A DNA stretch of 64,000 bases from JANQHO01 sp965218075. Its GTDB lineage: Bacteria; Bacteroidota; Bacteroidia; Flavobacteriales; Schleiferiaceae. The stretch is taken from contig CBDCJZ010000003.1 in NCBI GenBank assembly GCA_965218075.1, forward strand, positions 1,736,001 through 1,800,000. Direction: 5' to 3'. Made by a program: the position numbers and the translations under genes. The notes under the pieces are model-generated. The model ran no database searches. It saw only the letters and a list, made by a program, of their open reading frames with translations, and was not told where the DNA came from. Shown piece by piece: positions 36,759 through 46,147 of this stretch. The first letter of the stretch is position 1. Each line of letters begins with the position of its first letter.

Positions 36759-39122
36759 ATGCAGGAGCTAAATATTAAAAACAAAATACAGAATCAAGGA
36801 GAGGATAGCATTGATATAAAAATTATTCTCTTTAAACTGATTAATGCTTGGCCCCTGCTTCTTTTTAGTGTCATTATAACTTTATTAATTGCTTTTTTAA
36901 TAAATCATTATTCCAAAAAGCTATATGAAGTTAAAAGTGTGATTCTCATTAATACTGATGAAAATACAAGCACTGGTATAGAACCATTGATGACAGCTAT
37001 TGGCTATTACAGTCCCCGGTTGAGCTTTGAAAACGAATTAGTTAAGCTAAAATCTTATACTTTAACCAAACGAACCCTTGATAATATGGATTTTAATGTG
37101 AGCTACTTTGTCAAAGGGTTATTTAAGTCTTCAGAATTGTATCCGATGAAGTTTTTTAAAGTAATTTATGATTCTACACATACACAGATAGTTAATGGAA
37201 AGTTCACTATCGTTTCTCAAGATAAAAACGACTTTAAACTTCGTTTCCCTCGGAAAGGTTCTCTTTATAACTATAGTACTGGTGAGTTGTCAAATAGACC
37301 TATAAAATTACAGATAAAGAGCAATAAAAAACTATATTCTTTTGGGCGTTGGATAGAAGAAGAGAACTACCGGTTTAAAATAGAGCTTTTAGAACCGTCA
37401 GAGGATTTTTTTGAGAATCGCTATACATTCGTTTTTCACGACAAACAAAGCTTAATTAAAAGGTACAATGAGAAAATAAAAATAGATCCTAAGGCTGATA
37501 AAAGCTCGGCTACAGATGTTATTCTTATAGACCCAACACCAAAAAAAGCTGAAACTTACATAAATGGGCTTTGCAAACAGTATTTTCAAATGGGATTGAA
37601 GAGAAAAAATCAGGTAGCTGAAAATACCTTGGATTTTATTTTTGTGCTATTAACAGGAATAGAAGATTCTCTGAGCCGTATTGAGAACAGTCTTCAAAGG
37701 TTTAAAACAGATAATAAGTTAATTAACATGACTAAAGAAGGTAGCAAATTATATAACTTATTATATTTAACTGAAAATAGATATTATGAACAATTAATCA
37801 GAGGAAAATACTATGATTATTTAAATAATTATCTAGGAGAAAACAATGATTTTAACGCGTTGGTTGCTCCTTCTTCTTTAGATATTAGAGACCCTCTATT
37901 AATAGAATTAATTGCCAATTTGAGTGAATTATACATCCGGAAAAATTCTTTACGAATCAATCTAAAAGATCAGAATCCACAAGTAAAAGAAATTGATGCT
38001 AGAATTGTCTTTACGAGAAAAATTCTCAGTGAAAATCTTAATAACATAATCCGTAATTCAAAAATATTGCTTTTTGACTTGCAACAGAAAATAAAATCCT
38101 TAGAAAAAGAAATATTAGCTTTTCCCATAACTGAACAAAAATTGATACATATTGAGAGAAAATTTAAATTAAATGAAGAACTCTACTTGTTCCTAATGCA
38201 AAAGAAATCTGAGATTGCTATATCCAAAGCTTCTAATATGGTTAGAGGTGTGGTTATCGATCCTGCTACAACCATTGATATCCCCGTGAATCCTAAACCA
38301 ATGCTTAATTACAGTATAGCTTTGATTATGGCTTTTTTGCTTCCTTCAATCTATCTTTTTGGAAAGGATTATCTCAACTTAAAAATTAGAACTAGAGAAG
38401 AAATAGAAAGGGCTACTAATATACCTATTGCTGGTGAGGTGTTACATAGCAATAAAAACACTAATTTAATAGTTGTCAAATACCCTAGATCCAATGTAAC
38501 AGAATCTTTTAGAATATTAAGGGCGAATTTAAAGTTTCTACAAAAAGACCAGAAGGAAATAAAAAGCATATTGATAACATCTTCTATTCCGGGTGAAGGA
38601 AAGACTTTCAACTCTATCAATCTAGCGAGTGTCTTTGCATCGTCTGGTCGCAAAACACTGTTGCTAGGAACTGACTTGAGGAAACCTAAAATCTATAGCG
38701 ATTTTGGCTTGACAAATGAAAAGGGACTCTCCTCATATCTGGCTGCTGATGAGAGTCTTATCTCAGTGATTCAGGCAACGTCCTATTCTCATCTCGACAT
38801 TATGTCATCCGGTCCTATACCGCCAAATCCATCAGAGTTGATCTTAAATGAAAAGTTTAATGACATGCTGCAACAATTGAAAAATATTTATGATTATGTT
38901 GTTCTTGACGCCCCTCCGATAGGAATGGTAGCCGATGCTGTTGAAATTATGAAAATTGTAGACTACAGTTTTTATATTGTCAGATGTAATTATACCCACA
39001 AACAATCTATTCAATACATAAACGATAAATATGAAAGTAAATACATATCGAATGTCGCTATTATCATTAATGATCTTAAAGTAAGGAAAGGTTATGGCTA
39101 TGGTTATTTAGAAGATGATTGA
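36759..39122 (+). CDS. wzc: Wzc-like polysaccharide co-polymerase / tyrosine autokinase
   Basis: This 787-residue inner-membrane protein has a first helix near 27-47, a large periplasmic Wzz-type domain with coiled-coil, and a second helix near 515. A cytosolic BY-kinase domain follows, with Walker A SIPGEGKT, the A' motif LLGTDLRKP (most relatives have D-x-D-L-R-P-K/R-K-P) and Walker B VVLDAPP. The C-terminus is Tyr-rich (KGYGYGYLEDD), the expected autophosphorylation cluster. It controls chain length and export with the Wza-like protein. ATG 36759 is used; a GTG directly before it is also possible. Confidence 0.9.
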   Translation: MQELNIKNKIQNQGEDSIDIKIILFKLINAWPLLLFSVIITLLIAFLINHYSKKLYEVKSVILINTDENTSTGIEPLMTAIGYYSPRLSFENELVKLKSYTLTKRTLDNMDFNVSYFVKGLFKSSELYPMKFFKVIYDSTHTQIVNGKFTIVSQDKNDFKLRFPRKGSLYNYSTGELSNRPIKLQIKSNKKLYSFGRWIEEENYRFKIELLEPSEDFFENRYTFVFHDKQSLIKRYNEKIKIDPKADKSSATDVILIDPTPKKAETYINGLCKQYFQMGLKRKNQVAENTLDFIFVLLTGIEDSLSRIENSLQRFKTDNKLINMTKEGSKLYNLLYLTENRYYEQLIRGKYYDYLNNYLGENNDFNALVAPSSLDIRDPLLIELIANLSELYIRKNSLRINLKDQNPQVKEIDARIVFTRKILSENLNNIIRNSKILLFDLQQKIKSLEKEILAFPITEQKLIHIERKFKLNEELYLFLMQKKSEIAISKASNMVRGVVIDPATTIDIPVNPKPMLNYSIALIMAFLLPSIYLFGKDYLNLKIRTREEIERATNIPIAGEVLHSNKNTNLIVVKYPRSNVTESFRILRANLKFLQKDQKEIKSILITSSIPGEGKTFNSINLASVFASSGRKTLLLGTDLRKPKIYSDFGLTNEKGLSSYLAADESLISVIQATSYSHLDIMSSGPIPPNPSELILNEKFNDMLQQLKNIYDYVVLDAPPIGMVADAVEIMKIVDYSFYIVRCNYTHKQSIQYINDKYESKYISNVAIIINDLKVRKGYGYGYLEDD

Positions 39123-39195
39123 AGTCTAGATGATAATAGTTAAGAATTTTAAACAAATAGAGAATTAATCTTGTATTAAGCCATGGTAATTTAAG

Positions 39196-40491
39196 ATGGA
39201 TTCAGAAAACTATAGAAAAAAGATTGCAGTAATTGGCCTAGGTTATATTGGTTTACCTCTGGCAGTGGAATTTTCAAAAAAATACGAAGTAACAGGTTTT
39301 GATATTAAGAAATCTCGGATTAAAGAATTGCTGAAGGGATATGATTCGACTTTGGAAGTAAAGAGCAAAGATCTACAAGCTGCTCTGGAGTTGAGTGAAT
39401 TGCCGGGAAAAGGGCTGAGGATTTCTGATGATCTGAAAGATGTTAAAGACAGGAACATTTACATAGTGACTGTTCCTACTCCTATCGATAAATTCAAAAT
39501 ACCGTATTTAACCCCCTTGTTAACTGCTTCTAAAATGATAGGACGACTACTAAAAAAAGATGATGTCGTAATATATGAGTCTACAACCTATCCCGGCTGC
39601 ACGGAGGAAGAGTGTGTGCCGGTGCTCGAAAAAGAATCAGGTTTAAAATTCAACACAGATTTTTTCTGTGGCTATTCTCCAGAACGCATTAGTCCGGGCG
39701 ATAAGATTAATACTTTAACAACTATCAAAAAAGTAACCTCTGGGTCTACTCCCGAAGCTGCCCAAATGATAGATGATCTATATCGTTCCATTATAAAAGC
39801 CGGCACCTACTTAGCTTCCAGCATTAAGGTAGCAGAGTCGTCCAAGTCTATTGAAAATGCCCAGCGCGATCTAAATATTTCTTTTATGAATGAGCTGGCT
39901 TTAATCTTTGACAAGATTGGCGTCGATACAATGGATGTTATTGAAGCTGCTAGTACCAAGTGGAACTTTTTAAAATACAAGCCCGGCTTGGTTGGTGGCC
40001 ATTGTATTAGTGTAGACCCTTACTATTTAGCCTATAAAGCTGAGGCTTTGGGATACTATCCCCAAGTGATTTTATCAGGGAGACAGGTGAATAACACCAT
40101 AGGTGTGTTTGTGGCTAATAAAGTAGTAAAGCTAATGATTCAAAAAGGCCATGTAATTAAGGGAGCTAATGTCCTTATCCTAGGTATTACTTTTAAAGAA
40201 AACTGTCCAGATATTCGCGATACCAGAGTGATTGATATCTACAAGGAACTCGTACAGTTTGGTTTGGGTGTGGATATTTATGATCCGTGGGCTGACCCTA
40301 AAGAGGTTAAGAAAGAATATAATCTAGATATTTTGTCGGAATTAAATAAGGAAAAGTATCAGGCAGTTATACTGGCTGTTGCCCACAAGGATTTTTTGGA
40401 GATCGACTACAACCAGATAAAAGAGAATTCGGCAGTAATATTTGACACTAAATCATTCCTAGACAAAAATATCATCAACGATAGATTATAG
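39196..40491 (+). CDS. wbpA: UDP-N-acetyl-hexosamine 6-dehydrogenase (WbpA/TviB type)
   Basis: This 431-residue NAD-dependent enzyme oxidises a UDP-N-acetylhexosamine to the uronic acid. Motifs are Rossmann VIGLGYIGLPLAVEF, VTVPTPID, YESTTYPGCTEE, the catalytic Cys in GGHCISVDPYYLAYKAE and the C-terminal ITFKENCPDIRDTRV. WbpA-type is favoured over UDP-glucose dehydrogenase because wbpD- and wbpB-like genes follow, giving most of a UDP-GlcNAc3NAcA pathway. The gap to the next gene is 5 bp. Confidence 0.9.
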   Translation: MDSENYRKKIAVIGLGYIGLPLAVEFSKKYEVTGFDIKKSRIKELLKGYDSTLEVKSKDLQAALELSELPGKGLRISDDLKDVKDRNIYIVTVPTPIDKFKIPYLTPLLTASKMIGRLLKKDDVVIYESTTYPGCTEEECVPVLEKESGLKFNTDFFCGYSPERISPGDKINTLTTIKKVTSGSTPEAAQMIDDLYRSIIKAGTYLASSIKVAESSKSIENAQRDLNISFMNELALIFDKIGVDTMDVIEAASTKWNFLKYKPGLVGGHCISVDPYYLAYKAEALGYYPQVILSGRQVNNTIGVFVANKVVKLMIQKGHVIKGANVLILGITFKENCPDIRDTRVIDIYKELVQFGLGVDIYDPWADPKEVKKEYNLDILSELNKEKYQAVILAVAHKDFLEIDYNQIKENSAVIFDTKSFLDKNIINDRL

Positions 40492-40496
40492 AAACT

Positions 40497-41072
40497 ATGT
40501 GTGGGTTTTTCAAGCATGAAACAGCTGTGATTGATGAGGGTTGTAACATAGGTAATGGCACCAAAATCTGGCATTTTAGCCATATAATGCCCAATGCAGT
40601 AATTGGTGGAAACTGTAACATTGGTCAAAATGTAGTTGTAAGCCCCAAGGTGGTGCTGGGCAGGAATGTTAAAATTCAGAATAATGTATCCATTTATACA
40701 GGAGTTATATGCAGTGATGATGTTTTCTTAGGACCCTCAATGGTTTTTACCAATGTCATCAATCCTCGCTCAGCAATAAATCGCAGAAATCAATATATCA
40801 AAACACATGTAGGGAGGGGCGTTTCCATTGGAGCGAATGCCACAATTGTGTGTGGTCATGACATAGATAAGTTTGCCTTTATTGGGGCTGGGGCGGTAGT
40901 AACTAAGAATGTACCTGCTTATGCCCTTGTAGTTGGAAACCCTGCTAGACAAATTGGGTGGATGAGTGAATATGGCCACAGGCTTGAGTTTGATCCTGGA
41001 GGCGTTGCCATATGCCATGAGAGTAATGAGAAATATCAGCTAATTAATAACGAGGTTATCAAAATAGAATGA
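40497..41072 (+). CDS. wbpD: UDP-3-amino-sugar-uronate N-acetyltransferase (WbpD/WlbB type)
   Basis: This 191-residue left-handed beta-helix acetyltransferase has regular hexapeptide repeats (AVIDEGCNIGNGTKIW, NIGQNVVVSPKVVLGRNV). Its substrate loop PSMVFTNVINPRSAINRR with GVSIGANATIVCGHDI is close to WbpD/WlbB, which acetylate the 3-amino group of UDP-GlcNAc3NA. The trimer fold is typical of the class. Its stop overlaps the next start by four bases (ATGA). Confidence 0.9.
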   Translation: MCGFFKHETAVIDEGCNIGNGTKIWHFSHIMPNAVIGGNCNIGQNVVVSPKVVLGRNVKIQNNVSIYTGVICSDDVFLGPSMVFTNVINPRSAINRRNQYIKTHVGRGVSIGANATIVCGHDIDKFAFIGAGAVVTKNVPAYALVVGNPARQIGWMSEYGHRLEFDPGGVAICHESNEKYQLINNEVIKIE

Positions 41073-42094
41073 AAAACCCCGCTAACAATGTAAAGTTTGC
41101 CGTAGTTGGATGTGGTCATGCCGGTAAGCGTCATGCCGAGGTAATAAAATATAGCCCCGAGGCTGAATTGGTTGCTTTAATAGACTCTAAATCAAAAGAA
41201 TTATTAGATATTGAGAAATATAATGTACCTTTTTTTTCTTCATTGAAATCTTTTCTTTCATCAAATTTAGAATGTGACGTGGTTAATATTGCTACTCCCA
41301 ATGGTTACCATGCTGAACAAGCTATGATGTGTTTAAATGCCAAAAACCACATTGTGGTCGAAAAACCAATGACTTTAACCAAGGCTGATGCGGAAAAAGT
41401 AATATTTAAGGCGTTACATGTCCATAAGCATTTGTTTGTCGTAATGCAGAATCGATATTCTCCATCATCAATTTGGCTAAAAGAGATGGTAGAGTCTGGG
41501 CGCTTAGGAGATATATACTTAGTTCAGGTGAATTGCTATTGGAATAGGGACAATAGCTATTATCACAAGGATACCTGGCATGGAGATAAGAGTTTAGACG
41601 GGGGCACCTTATTTACGCAATTTTCGCACTTCATCGATATTATATACTGGCTGTTTGGTGATATAACCAATATCCATGCTCGTTTCAACAACTTTAACCA
41701 TAAGTATTTAACTGATTTTGAAGACTCAGGTATTGTAAGTTTTGATTTTCTAAGTGGTGGGATGGGATGTATTAGCTATTCCACCTCTCTTGCCTTGCGC
41801 TATTTGGAAAGCAATATCAGTATTATTTCAGAAAATGGATTTATAAAAGTAAATGGAAAATACATGGATAAAGTGGAGACTTGTAATGTGAGAGAGTATG
41901 ATATGCCGAAATTACCACCTATTAATTTTAATAACGGTTACAAGATGTATAAAAAAGCGGTTAATCATAATCATGTTATTAAGAACGTCATAGATGTAAT
42001 AAAAGGTAGAGATACGATAACCACAAATGCTTTGGAGGGACTTAAGGTTGTTGAAATAGTTGAGCGTATATATAATTGCCGGCTTTCAATCTAG
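41069..42094 (+). CDS. wbpB: Gfo/Idh/MocA oxidoreductase, UDP-GlcNAcA 3-dehydrogenase (WbpB/WlbA type)
   Basis: This 341-residue NAD-dependent oxidoreductase has N-terminal Rossmann FAVVGCGHAGKRHAEVI. VNIATPNGYHAEQAM and VVEKPMTL (catalytic Lys in EKP) identify the family. MQNRYSPSSIWLKEM and HGDKSLDGGTLFTQFSHFID match WlbA/WbpB, which oxidise C3 of UDP-GlcNAcA before transamination. The aminotransferase (WbpE) that would act between this step and WbpD is not in the window, so it must be elsewhere if the pathway is complete. Confidence 0.88.
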   Translation: MKNPANNVKFAVVGCGHAGKRHAEVIKYSPEAELVALIDSKSKELLDIEKYNVPFFSSLKSFLSSNLECDVVNIATPNGYHAEQAMMCLNAKNHIVVEKPMTLTKADAEKVIFKALHVHKHLFVVMQNRYSPSSIWLKEMVESGRLGDIYLVQVNCYWNRDNSYYHKDTWHGDKSLDGGTLFTQFSHFIDIIYWLFGDITNIHARFNNFNHKYLTDFEDSGIVSFDFLSGGMGCISYSTSLALRYLESNISIISENGFIKVNGKYMDKVETCNVREYDMPKLPPINFNNGYKMYKKAVNHNHVIKNVIDVIKGRDTITTNALEGLKVVEIVERIYNCRLSI

Positions 42095-42145
42095 GAAACT
42101 CCAATTAGTTGGAATAGGATTAACCAAACATGGTATTTTGTCCAC

Positions 42146-43393
42146 ATGAAGATATCGAGCTACGTTAAAAACGTACTTACCCTCATGAGTGGTACTGCGC
42201 TGGCTCAGCTTATTCCAGTGCTAATTTCACCTATTCTAGCTAAAATTTATTCCCCAGAGGATTTTGGATTGTATTCAATATATTTTTCAGTCTCTATGGT
42301 TGCGTTAGTCTTAATGACTCTGAGATACGAATTTTCTATCTTACTTCCTAGGAAATTGAAAGATGCCGAATTTCTCGTTAAAACAATTAGTAGGATAGCC
42401 ACCCTTATGTCATTTATTGTATTTCTGATTTTAGGTTTTGGTTATTTTAGGGAAGATGTGAACTTTTTAGGGCTAGAATCTATGGGAATTTGGATTTTTA
42501 TTCTTCCTCTATCTCTCTTAGCCATGTCCCTTTTTCTCATATTTGAGAGTTATTTTAACAGGATTGGGCACTATTTGATGATGTCTAACGCTCGTGTTAT
42601 GCGTTCGATCACGTACTCGGCTTCTTCTGTAATTTTTGGATTTATTGGCATTAATAGAATTGGACTCATACTAGCTGAGTTCATGGGATATTTTATACCT
42701 GTTGTATTTTTAATAAAAAAATCCAAGCTCAATCCTTTTGCGAGGACTGAGTTTAAGCTGGTCAGGAAGAAACTTTTAAAATATCGAAAATTTCCAATTT
42801 TTTCAGTTCCGTCTGGTATAATGGAAAAATTCTCTGGACAAGCTCTGATTTACTTTTTAGCTATCTTTTTTACAGATGCAATCGTAGGACAATATGCCCT
42901 TGCTCAAAGGTTGATGATTGCTCCTACTCGATTAATTTCAAATTCGATGGGTGAGGTATTTCGTGAACAGGCTTCGGCAATTTATGTTCGAAAAGGCGAA
43001 TGTTATAAAATTTTTCGGTCAACTCTGAAAAAATTGATAATCATTGGAGTGCCTATTTTTTTTCTCGTGTATTTAGTTCAACCTATTATTTTTTTATGGT
43101 TTTTTTCAACTGAATGGCAATTAGCTAGTGATTTTATTCAAATACTAATTATTATGTTTTTTTTACAATTTGTTATCAGCCCGATTAGCAGGATAATATC
43201 AATCGCTGAGAAACAACAAATTGATTTATACATTCAATTGGGGTTATTTTTAGTAATAAGTTTTCTCTTTTTTCTTAAATCTTTCTTTGAAGAATTAACT
43301 CCAGAAAACATAGTTGCTTTATATTCAGGAATTTATGGTATAAAATATTTAGTTGAAGGATATGTTTCATATCAGCTTGCAAAAGGAAAATAA
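42146..43393 (+). CDS. wzx: Wzx-type polysaccharide flippase
   Basis: This 415-residue membrane protein has about twelve helices and the MATE/PST start (VLTLMSGTALAQLIPVLISP) with FGLYSIYFSVSMV. The pattern is of the Wzx family that flips lipid-linked repeat units across the inner membrane. It lies between nucleotide-sugar enzymes and the amidotransferase wbpG. Sequence within the family is weakly conserved, so the call rests on topology, N-terminus and context. Confidence 0.85.
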   Translation: MKISSYVKNVLTLMSGTALAQLIPVLISPILAKIYSPEDFGLYSIYFSVSMVALVLMTLRYEFSILLPRKLKDAEFLVKTISRIATLMSFIVFLILGFGYFREDVNFLGLESMGIWIFILPLSLLAMSLFLIFESYFNRIGHYLMMSNARVMRSITYSASSVIFGFIGINRIGLILAEFMGYFIPVVFLIKKSKLNPFARTEFKLVRKKLLKYRKFPIFSVPSGIMEKFSGQALIYFLAIFFTDAIVGQYALAQRLMIAPTRLISNSMGEVFREQASAIYVRKGECYKIFRSTLKKLIIIGVPIFFLVYLVQPIIFLWFFSTEWQLASDFIQILIIMFFLQFVISPISRIISIAEKQQIDLYIQLGLFLVISFLFFLKSFFEELTPENIVALYSGIYGIKYLVEGYVSYQLAKGK

Positions 43394-43395
43394 TT

Positions 43396-44514
43396 GTGAT
43401 TGACTATCAGATTTGTAATCGCTGCATTATGGACACTAGTGATTTGGATATAACATTTGATGAGTATGGTATTTGCTCCCATTGTCGGTATTACGATCAG
43501 GTCCAAAGCAGATGGTGGTATCTTGGAAAGGAAGGTGAAGAACGCTTTTCTCTAATACTTGATAAAATAAAGCGGAAGGGAGAGAGGAATCCCTATGATT
43601 GCTTGATTGGATTAAGTGGAGGGGTAGATAGTTCTTATGTTACTTACATGGCAAAAACAAAATTTAACCTGAAACCATTAATTATTCATGTAGATACTGG
43701 TTGGAATTCAGAGCTCGCAGTCAAGAATATTCAAAATATCGTTGAAAGACTCGATTTAGACCTTTATACATATGTAATTGATTGGGATGAAATGCGAGAA
43801 TTGCAATTAGCTTTTTTGCGATCGGGGATTGAGAATCAGGATATTCCACAGGATCATTCATTTTTGGCTGTAATGCGGAAACAAGCAAGGAAGCATGGAA
43901 TTAAATATTTTTTGACCGGCGCGAACATTTCTACAGAATCAATCCTTCCTAATGTCTGGGGATCAAGTGCTGTTGATAGCAAGCTCATAAAGAGTATCTA
44001 CAGACGTTTTGGAAGCGGAAAAAAGCTAAAAAGCTATCCTTTTATTAGCTTTTTTGAATACTTTATTTCATCGAAGTTTATTCATAATTTAATAAAAATT
44101 AATCCTCTTAATTACATAGACTACCGGAAAGATGAAGCCATGAGGGTCCTTGAACAGCAGTTCGATTGGAAATATTATGGTGGAAAACATTTTGAATCCA
44201 TTTTCACTAAGTTTTTTCAGGCTTTCTATCTTCCAATGAGATATGGTTATGATAAAAGAAGATCTCATTATTCCAGCTTAATTGTAACAGATCAAATGGA
44301 TAGAGAAATAGCTTTGCAATTAATGGAGAAACCTCCCTATGACGAGAAGAGTATAAAAGAAGATAAAATATATTTAGCTAAAAAATTGAATTTGTCTATG
44401 AAAGACTTTGAAAAGTTACTTAAGGTAGAAAAAAGAAGTCATAATGATTTTCTGAATAACCAAAAATATATTGACATAGCGATTAAGATTTATCACAAAC
44501 TTTTAAAGGAATGA
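43396..44514 (+). CDS. wbpG: N-acetyl sugar amidotransferase WbpG
   Basis: This 372-residue PP-loop enzyme has four Cys near the N-terminus (C7 and C10 in CNRC; C27 and C30 in CSHC) for a metal site. The ATP loop GLSGGVDSSYVTYM and VDTGWNSELAV follow. With HisH- and HisF-like partners it converts an acetamido group of a sugar to an acetamidino group, as in Pseudomonas B-band O antigen. The start is GTG 43396, 2 bp after the flippase stop. Its stop overlaps the hisH start (ATGA). Confidence 0.9.
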   Translation: MIDYQICNRCIMDTSDLDITFDEYGICSHCRYYDQVQSRWWYLGKEGEERFSLILDKIKRKGERNPYDCLIGLSGGVDSSYVTYMAKTKFNLKPLIIHVDTGWNSELAVKNIQNIVERLDLDLYTYVIDWDEMRELQLAFLRSGIENQDIPQDHSFLAVMRKQARKHGIKYFLTGANISTESILPNVWGSSAVDSKLIKSIYRRFGSGKKLKSYPFISFFEYFISSKFIHNLIKINPLNYIDYRKDEAMRVLEQQFDWKYYGGKHFESIFTKFFQAFYLPMRYGYDKRRSHYSSLIVTDQMDREIALQLMEKPPYDEKSIKEDKIYLAKKLNLSMKDFEKLLKVEKRSHNDFLNNQKYIDIAIKIYHKLLKE

Positions 44515-45131
44515 TCTCAATTATCGATTATGGCTTAGGGAATTTAGGAAGTATAAAAAACATACTGCTAAAACTTAGCGAAAAAGCTATTATTACCAAT
44601 GATCCAAGTAAAATAGAAAGTTCTGAAAAGCTTATATTGCCTGGTGTAGGTGCTTTTGATACGGGAATGAGAAGATTAAATAAAAGTGGACTTATACCTT
44701 TGCTTAACCATCTTGTTCTAGAGAAAAAAAAGCCAATTCTAGGAATATGCTTAGGTGTACAATTGATGACAAATGGAAGTGAGGAAGGAAATCTGAGAGG
44801 TTTGGGGTGGTTTAATGCAGAAACAGTACGATTTAATTTTACAAGGCAAAATGAAAAAAAGTTAACTGTTCCACACATGGGATGGAATTTTGTGAAAAAG
44901 AGAAAAGAATCTGTAATTCTTCTAAATCTGTGTGAATTTTCTAAATTTTATTTTGTTCATTCCTATTATTTAAAGCCTAAGAACGAAGAAGATGTACTTT
45001 TGAGTTCTACTTATGCTCAGGAATTTTGCTCTGCTCTAGAGCGGGAAAATATAATCGGTGTTCAGTTTCACCCAGAAAAAAGTCATAAATATGGCATGCT
45101 TCTATTTGAAAATTTCATAAGAGAATATTGA
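44511..45131 (+). CDS. hisH: HisH-type glutamine amidotransferase for sugar amidination
   Basis: This 206-residue class I glutaminase has nucleophile Cys in LGICLGVQLM, the oxyanion region PGVGAFD and the His/Glu pair in VQFHPEKSHKYG. It is a HisH homologue, but its neighbours are wbpG and a HisF-like gene inside a polysaccharide locus and no his genes, so the likely role is ammonia supply for sugar amidination. It overlaps wbpG by four bases and abuts hisF. Confidence 0.9.
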   Translation: MISIIDYGLGNLGSIKNILLKLSEKAIITNDPSKIESSEKLILPGVGAFDTGMRRLNKSGLIPLLNHLVLEKKKPILGICLGVQLMTNGSEEGNLRGLGWFNAETVRFNFTRQNEKKLTVPHMGWNFVKKRKESVILLNLCEFSKFYFVHSYYLKPKNEEDVLLSSTYAQEFCSALERENIIGVQFHPEKSHKYGMLLFENFIREY

Positions 45132-45899
45132 ATGGCACTGGTGAGAATTATTCCTACTTTAACCTTAATGGGTACAGGTCTCGTCAAAACAAGAAAATTC
45201 AAGAATCCGACTTATATTGGCGATCCTATTAATACAATCAGAATATTCAATCTCAAGGAAGTTGATGAGATAATCTTGCTTGATATTACAGCAACAGTCG
45301 ATAAAAAGAAACCAAATTATCCACTAATTCAAGATATTGCTTCTGAATGTTTTATGCCCTTGGCTTATGGTGGAGGCATAAAGTCACTTGAACAAGCAAG
45401 GAATATTCTCGTTTCCGGAATTGAAAAGATTGTTTTGAATTCAATAGTTTTTGAAAATCCTACTGTAGTGAAATCGATAATTAAGGAATTCGGTAGCTCT
45501 ACTGTAGTTATATGCATAGATGTTAAAAAGAATTTCTTTGGGAAACAAACCGTATATACTTGTTCGGCAACTAAGGATACAAAAGTTCATCCATTGGAGT
45601 GGGCTAGAAAAGCACAGGATTTTGGTGCGGGAGAAGTTGTTATTAATTCCATTGATAGGGACGGTGAAATGGTGGGATATGATATTGAACTAATTGATTC
45701 AATTGTAAGTGAATTAGATATTCCGGTCATTGCTCTGGGCGGTGCAGGTGAATTTAGGCATTTTGAAGAGGTAATTCTAAAAACTCATGTCAAGGCTTGT
45801 GCAGCCGGAAGTATGTTTGTTTTTAAAGGAAAACATCGAGCAGTACTAATTTCATACCCACCTCCTGATAAATTATCAAGCTTATCGCAAGTCGTATGA
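45132..45899 (+). CDS. hisF: HisF-like subunit for sugar amidination (AglZ/HisF2 type)
   Basis: This 255-residue TIM barrel (VRIIPTLTLMGTGLVKTRKF, LLDITATVDKKKPN, PLAYGGGIKS, VINSIDRDGEMVGYDIEL, ALGGAGE) is clearly HisF-like. The opening differs from histidine-pathway HisF, which usually reads IPCLDVKDG, and fits the HisF2 type paired with WbpG. It should channel ammonia from the HisH subunit. A ten-base G run starts 36 bp after its stop. Confidence 0.88.
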   Translation: MALVRIIPTLTLMGTGLVKTRKFKNPTYIGDPINTIRIFNLKEVDEIILLDITATVDKKKPNYPLIQDIASECFMPLAYGGGIKSLEQARNILVSGIEKIVLNSIVFENPTVVKSIIKEFGSSTVVICIDVKKNFFGKQTVYTCSATKDTKVHPLEWARKAQDFGAGEVVINSIDRDGEMVGYDIELIDSIVSELDIPVIALGGAGEFRHFEEVILKTHVKACAAGSMFVFKGKHRAVLISYPPPDKLSSLSQVV

Positions 45900-45935
45900 A
45901 ATCGTATTTCGGAAACGCTATCTATTGATACTCCT

Positions 45936-45945
45936 GGGGGGGGGG
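45936..45945. repeat. G10 homopolymer after hisF
   Basis: Ten consecutive G lie in the spacer between hisF and the polymerase gene. No intact reading frame crosses the run. It may be neutral, or may influence transcription or translation of the following gene. Confidence 0.8.
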
Positions 45946-45958
45946 ATTTCTTAGCTTT

Positions 45959-46147
45959 ATGAAAAATCAAAGAAGGAAATTCAATGCATCTTTACCTACG
46001 ACAGGGTGAGTTTCATGAAGGCGTGAAAAGTTAAGTCCAGTAAACGAAGGACACAGGTACAAAACAGAATTTAATTTACGGACTGAAGATGATTCACTAG
46101 CTGAAAAGACTACTGAATCATGCGAAAAATATGGATTTAGCCACTAG
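45959..46147 (+). pseudogene. Possible IS3-type OrfA remnant
   Basis: MKNQRRKFNASLPT begins at 45959. After frame breaks, RYKTEFNLRTEDDSLAE and CEKYGFSH end at 46147. The order RRKF, FKTE, LAE, KYG resembles the N-terminal helix-turn-helix of IS3-family OrfA proteins. It is short and degraded, overlaps the start of the polymerase gene in another frame, and could be coincidence. Confidence 0.3.

Noticed and set aside
44511..45899. hisH and hisF as histidine biosynthesis genes
   Set aside because: No other his genes are nearby; they are joined to wbpG in a polysaccharide locus, and the HisF start differs from the histidine-pathway type.
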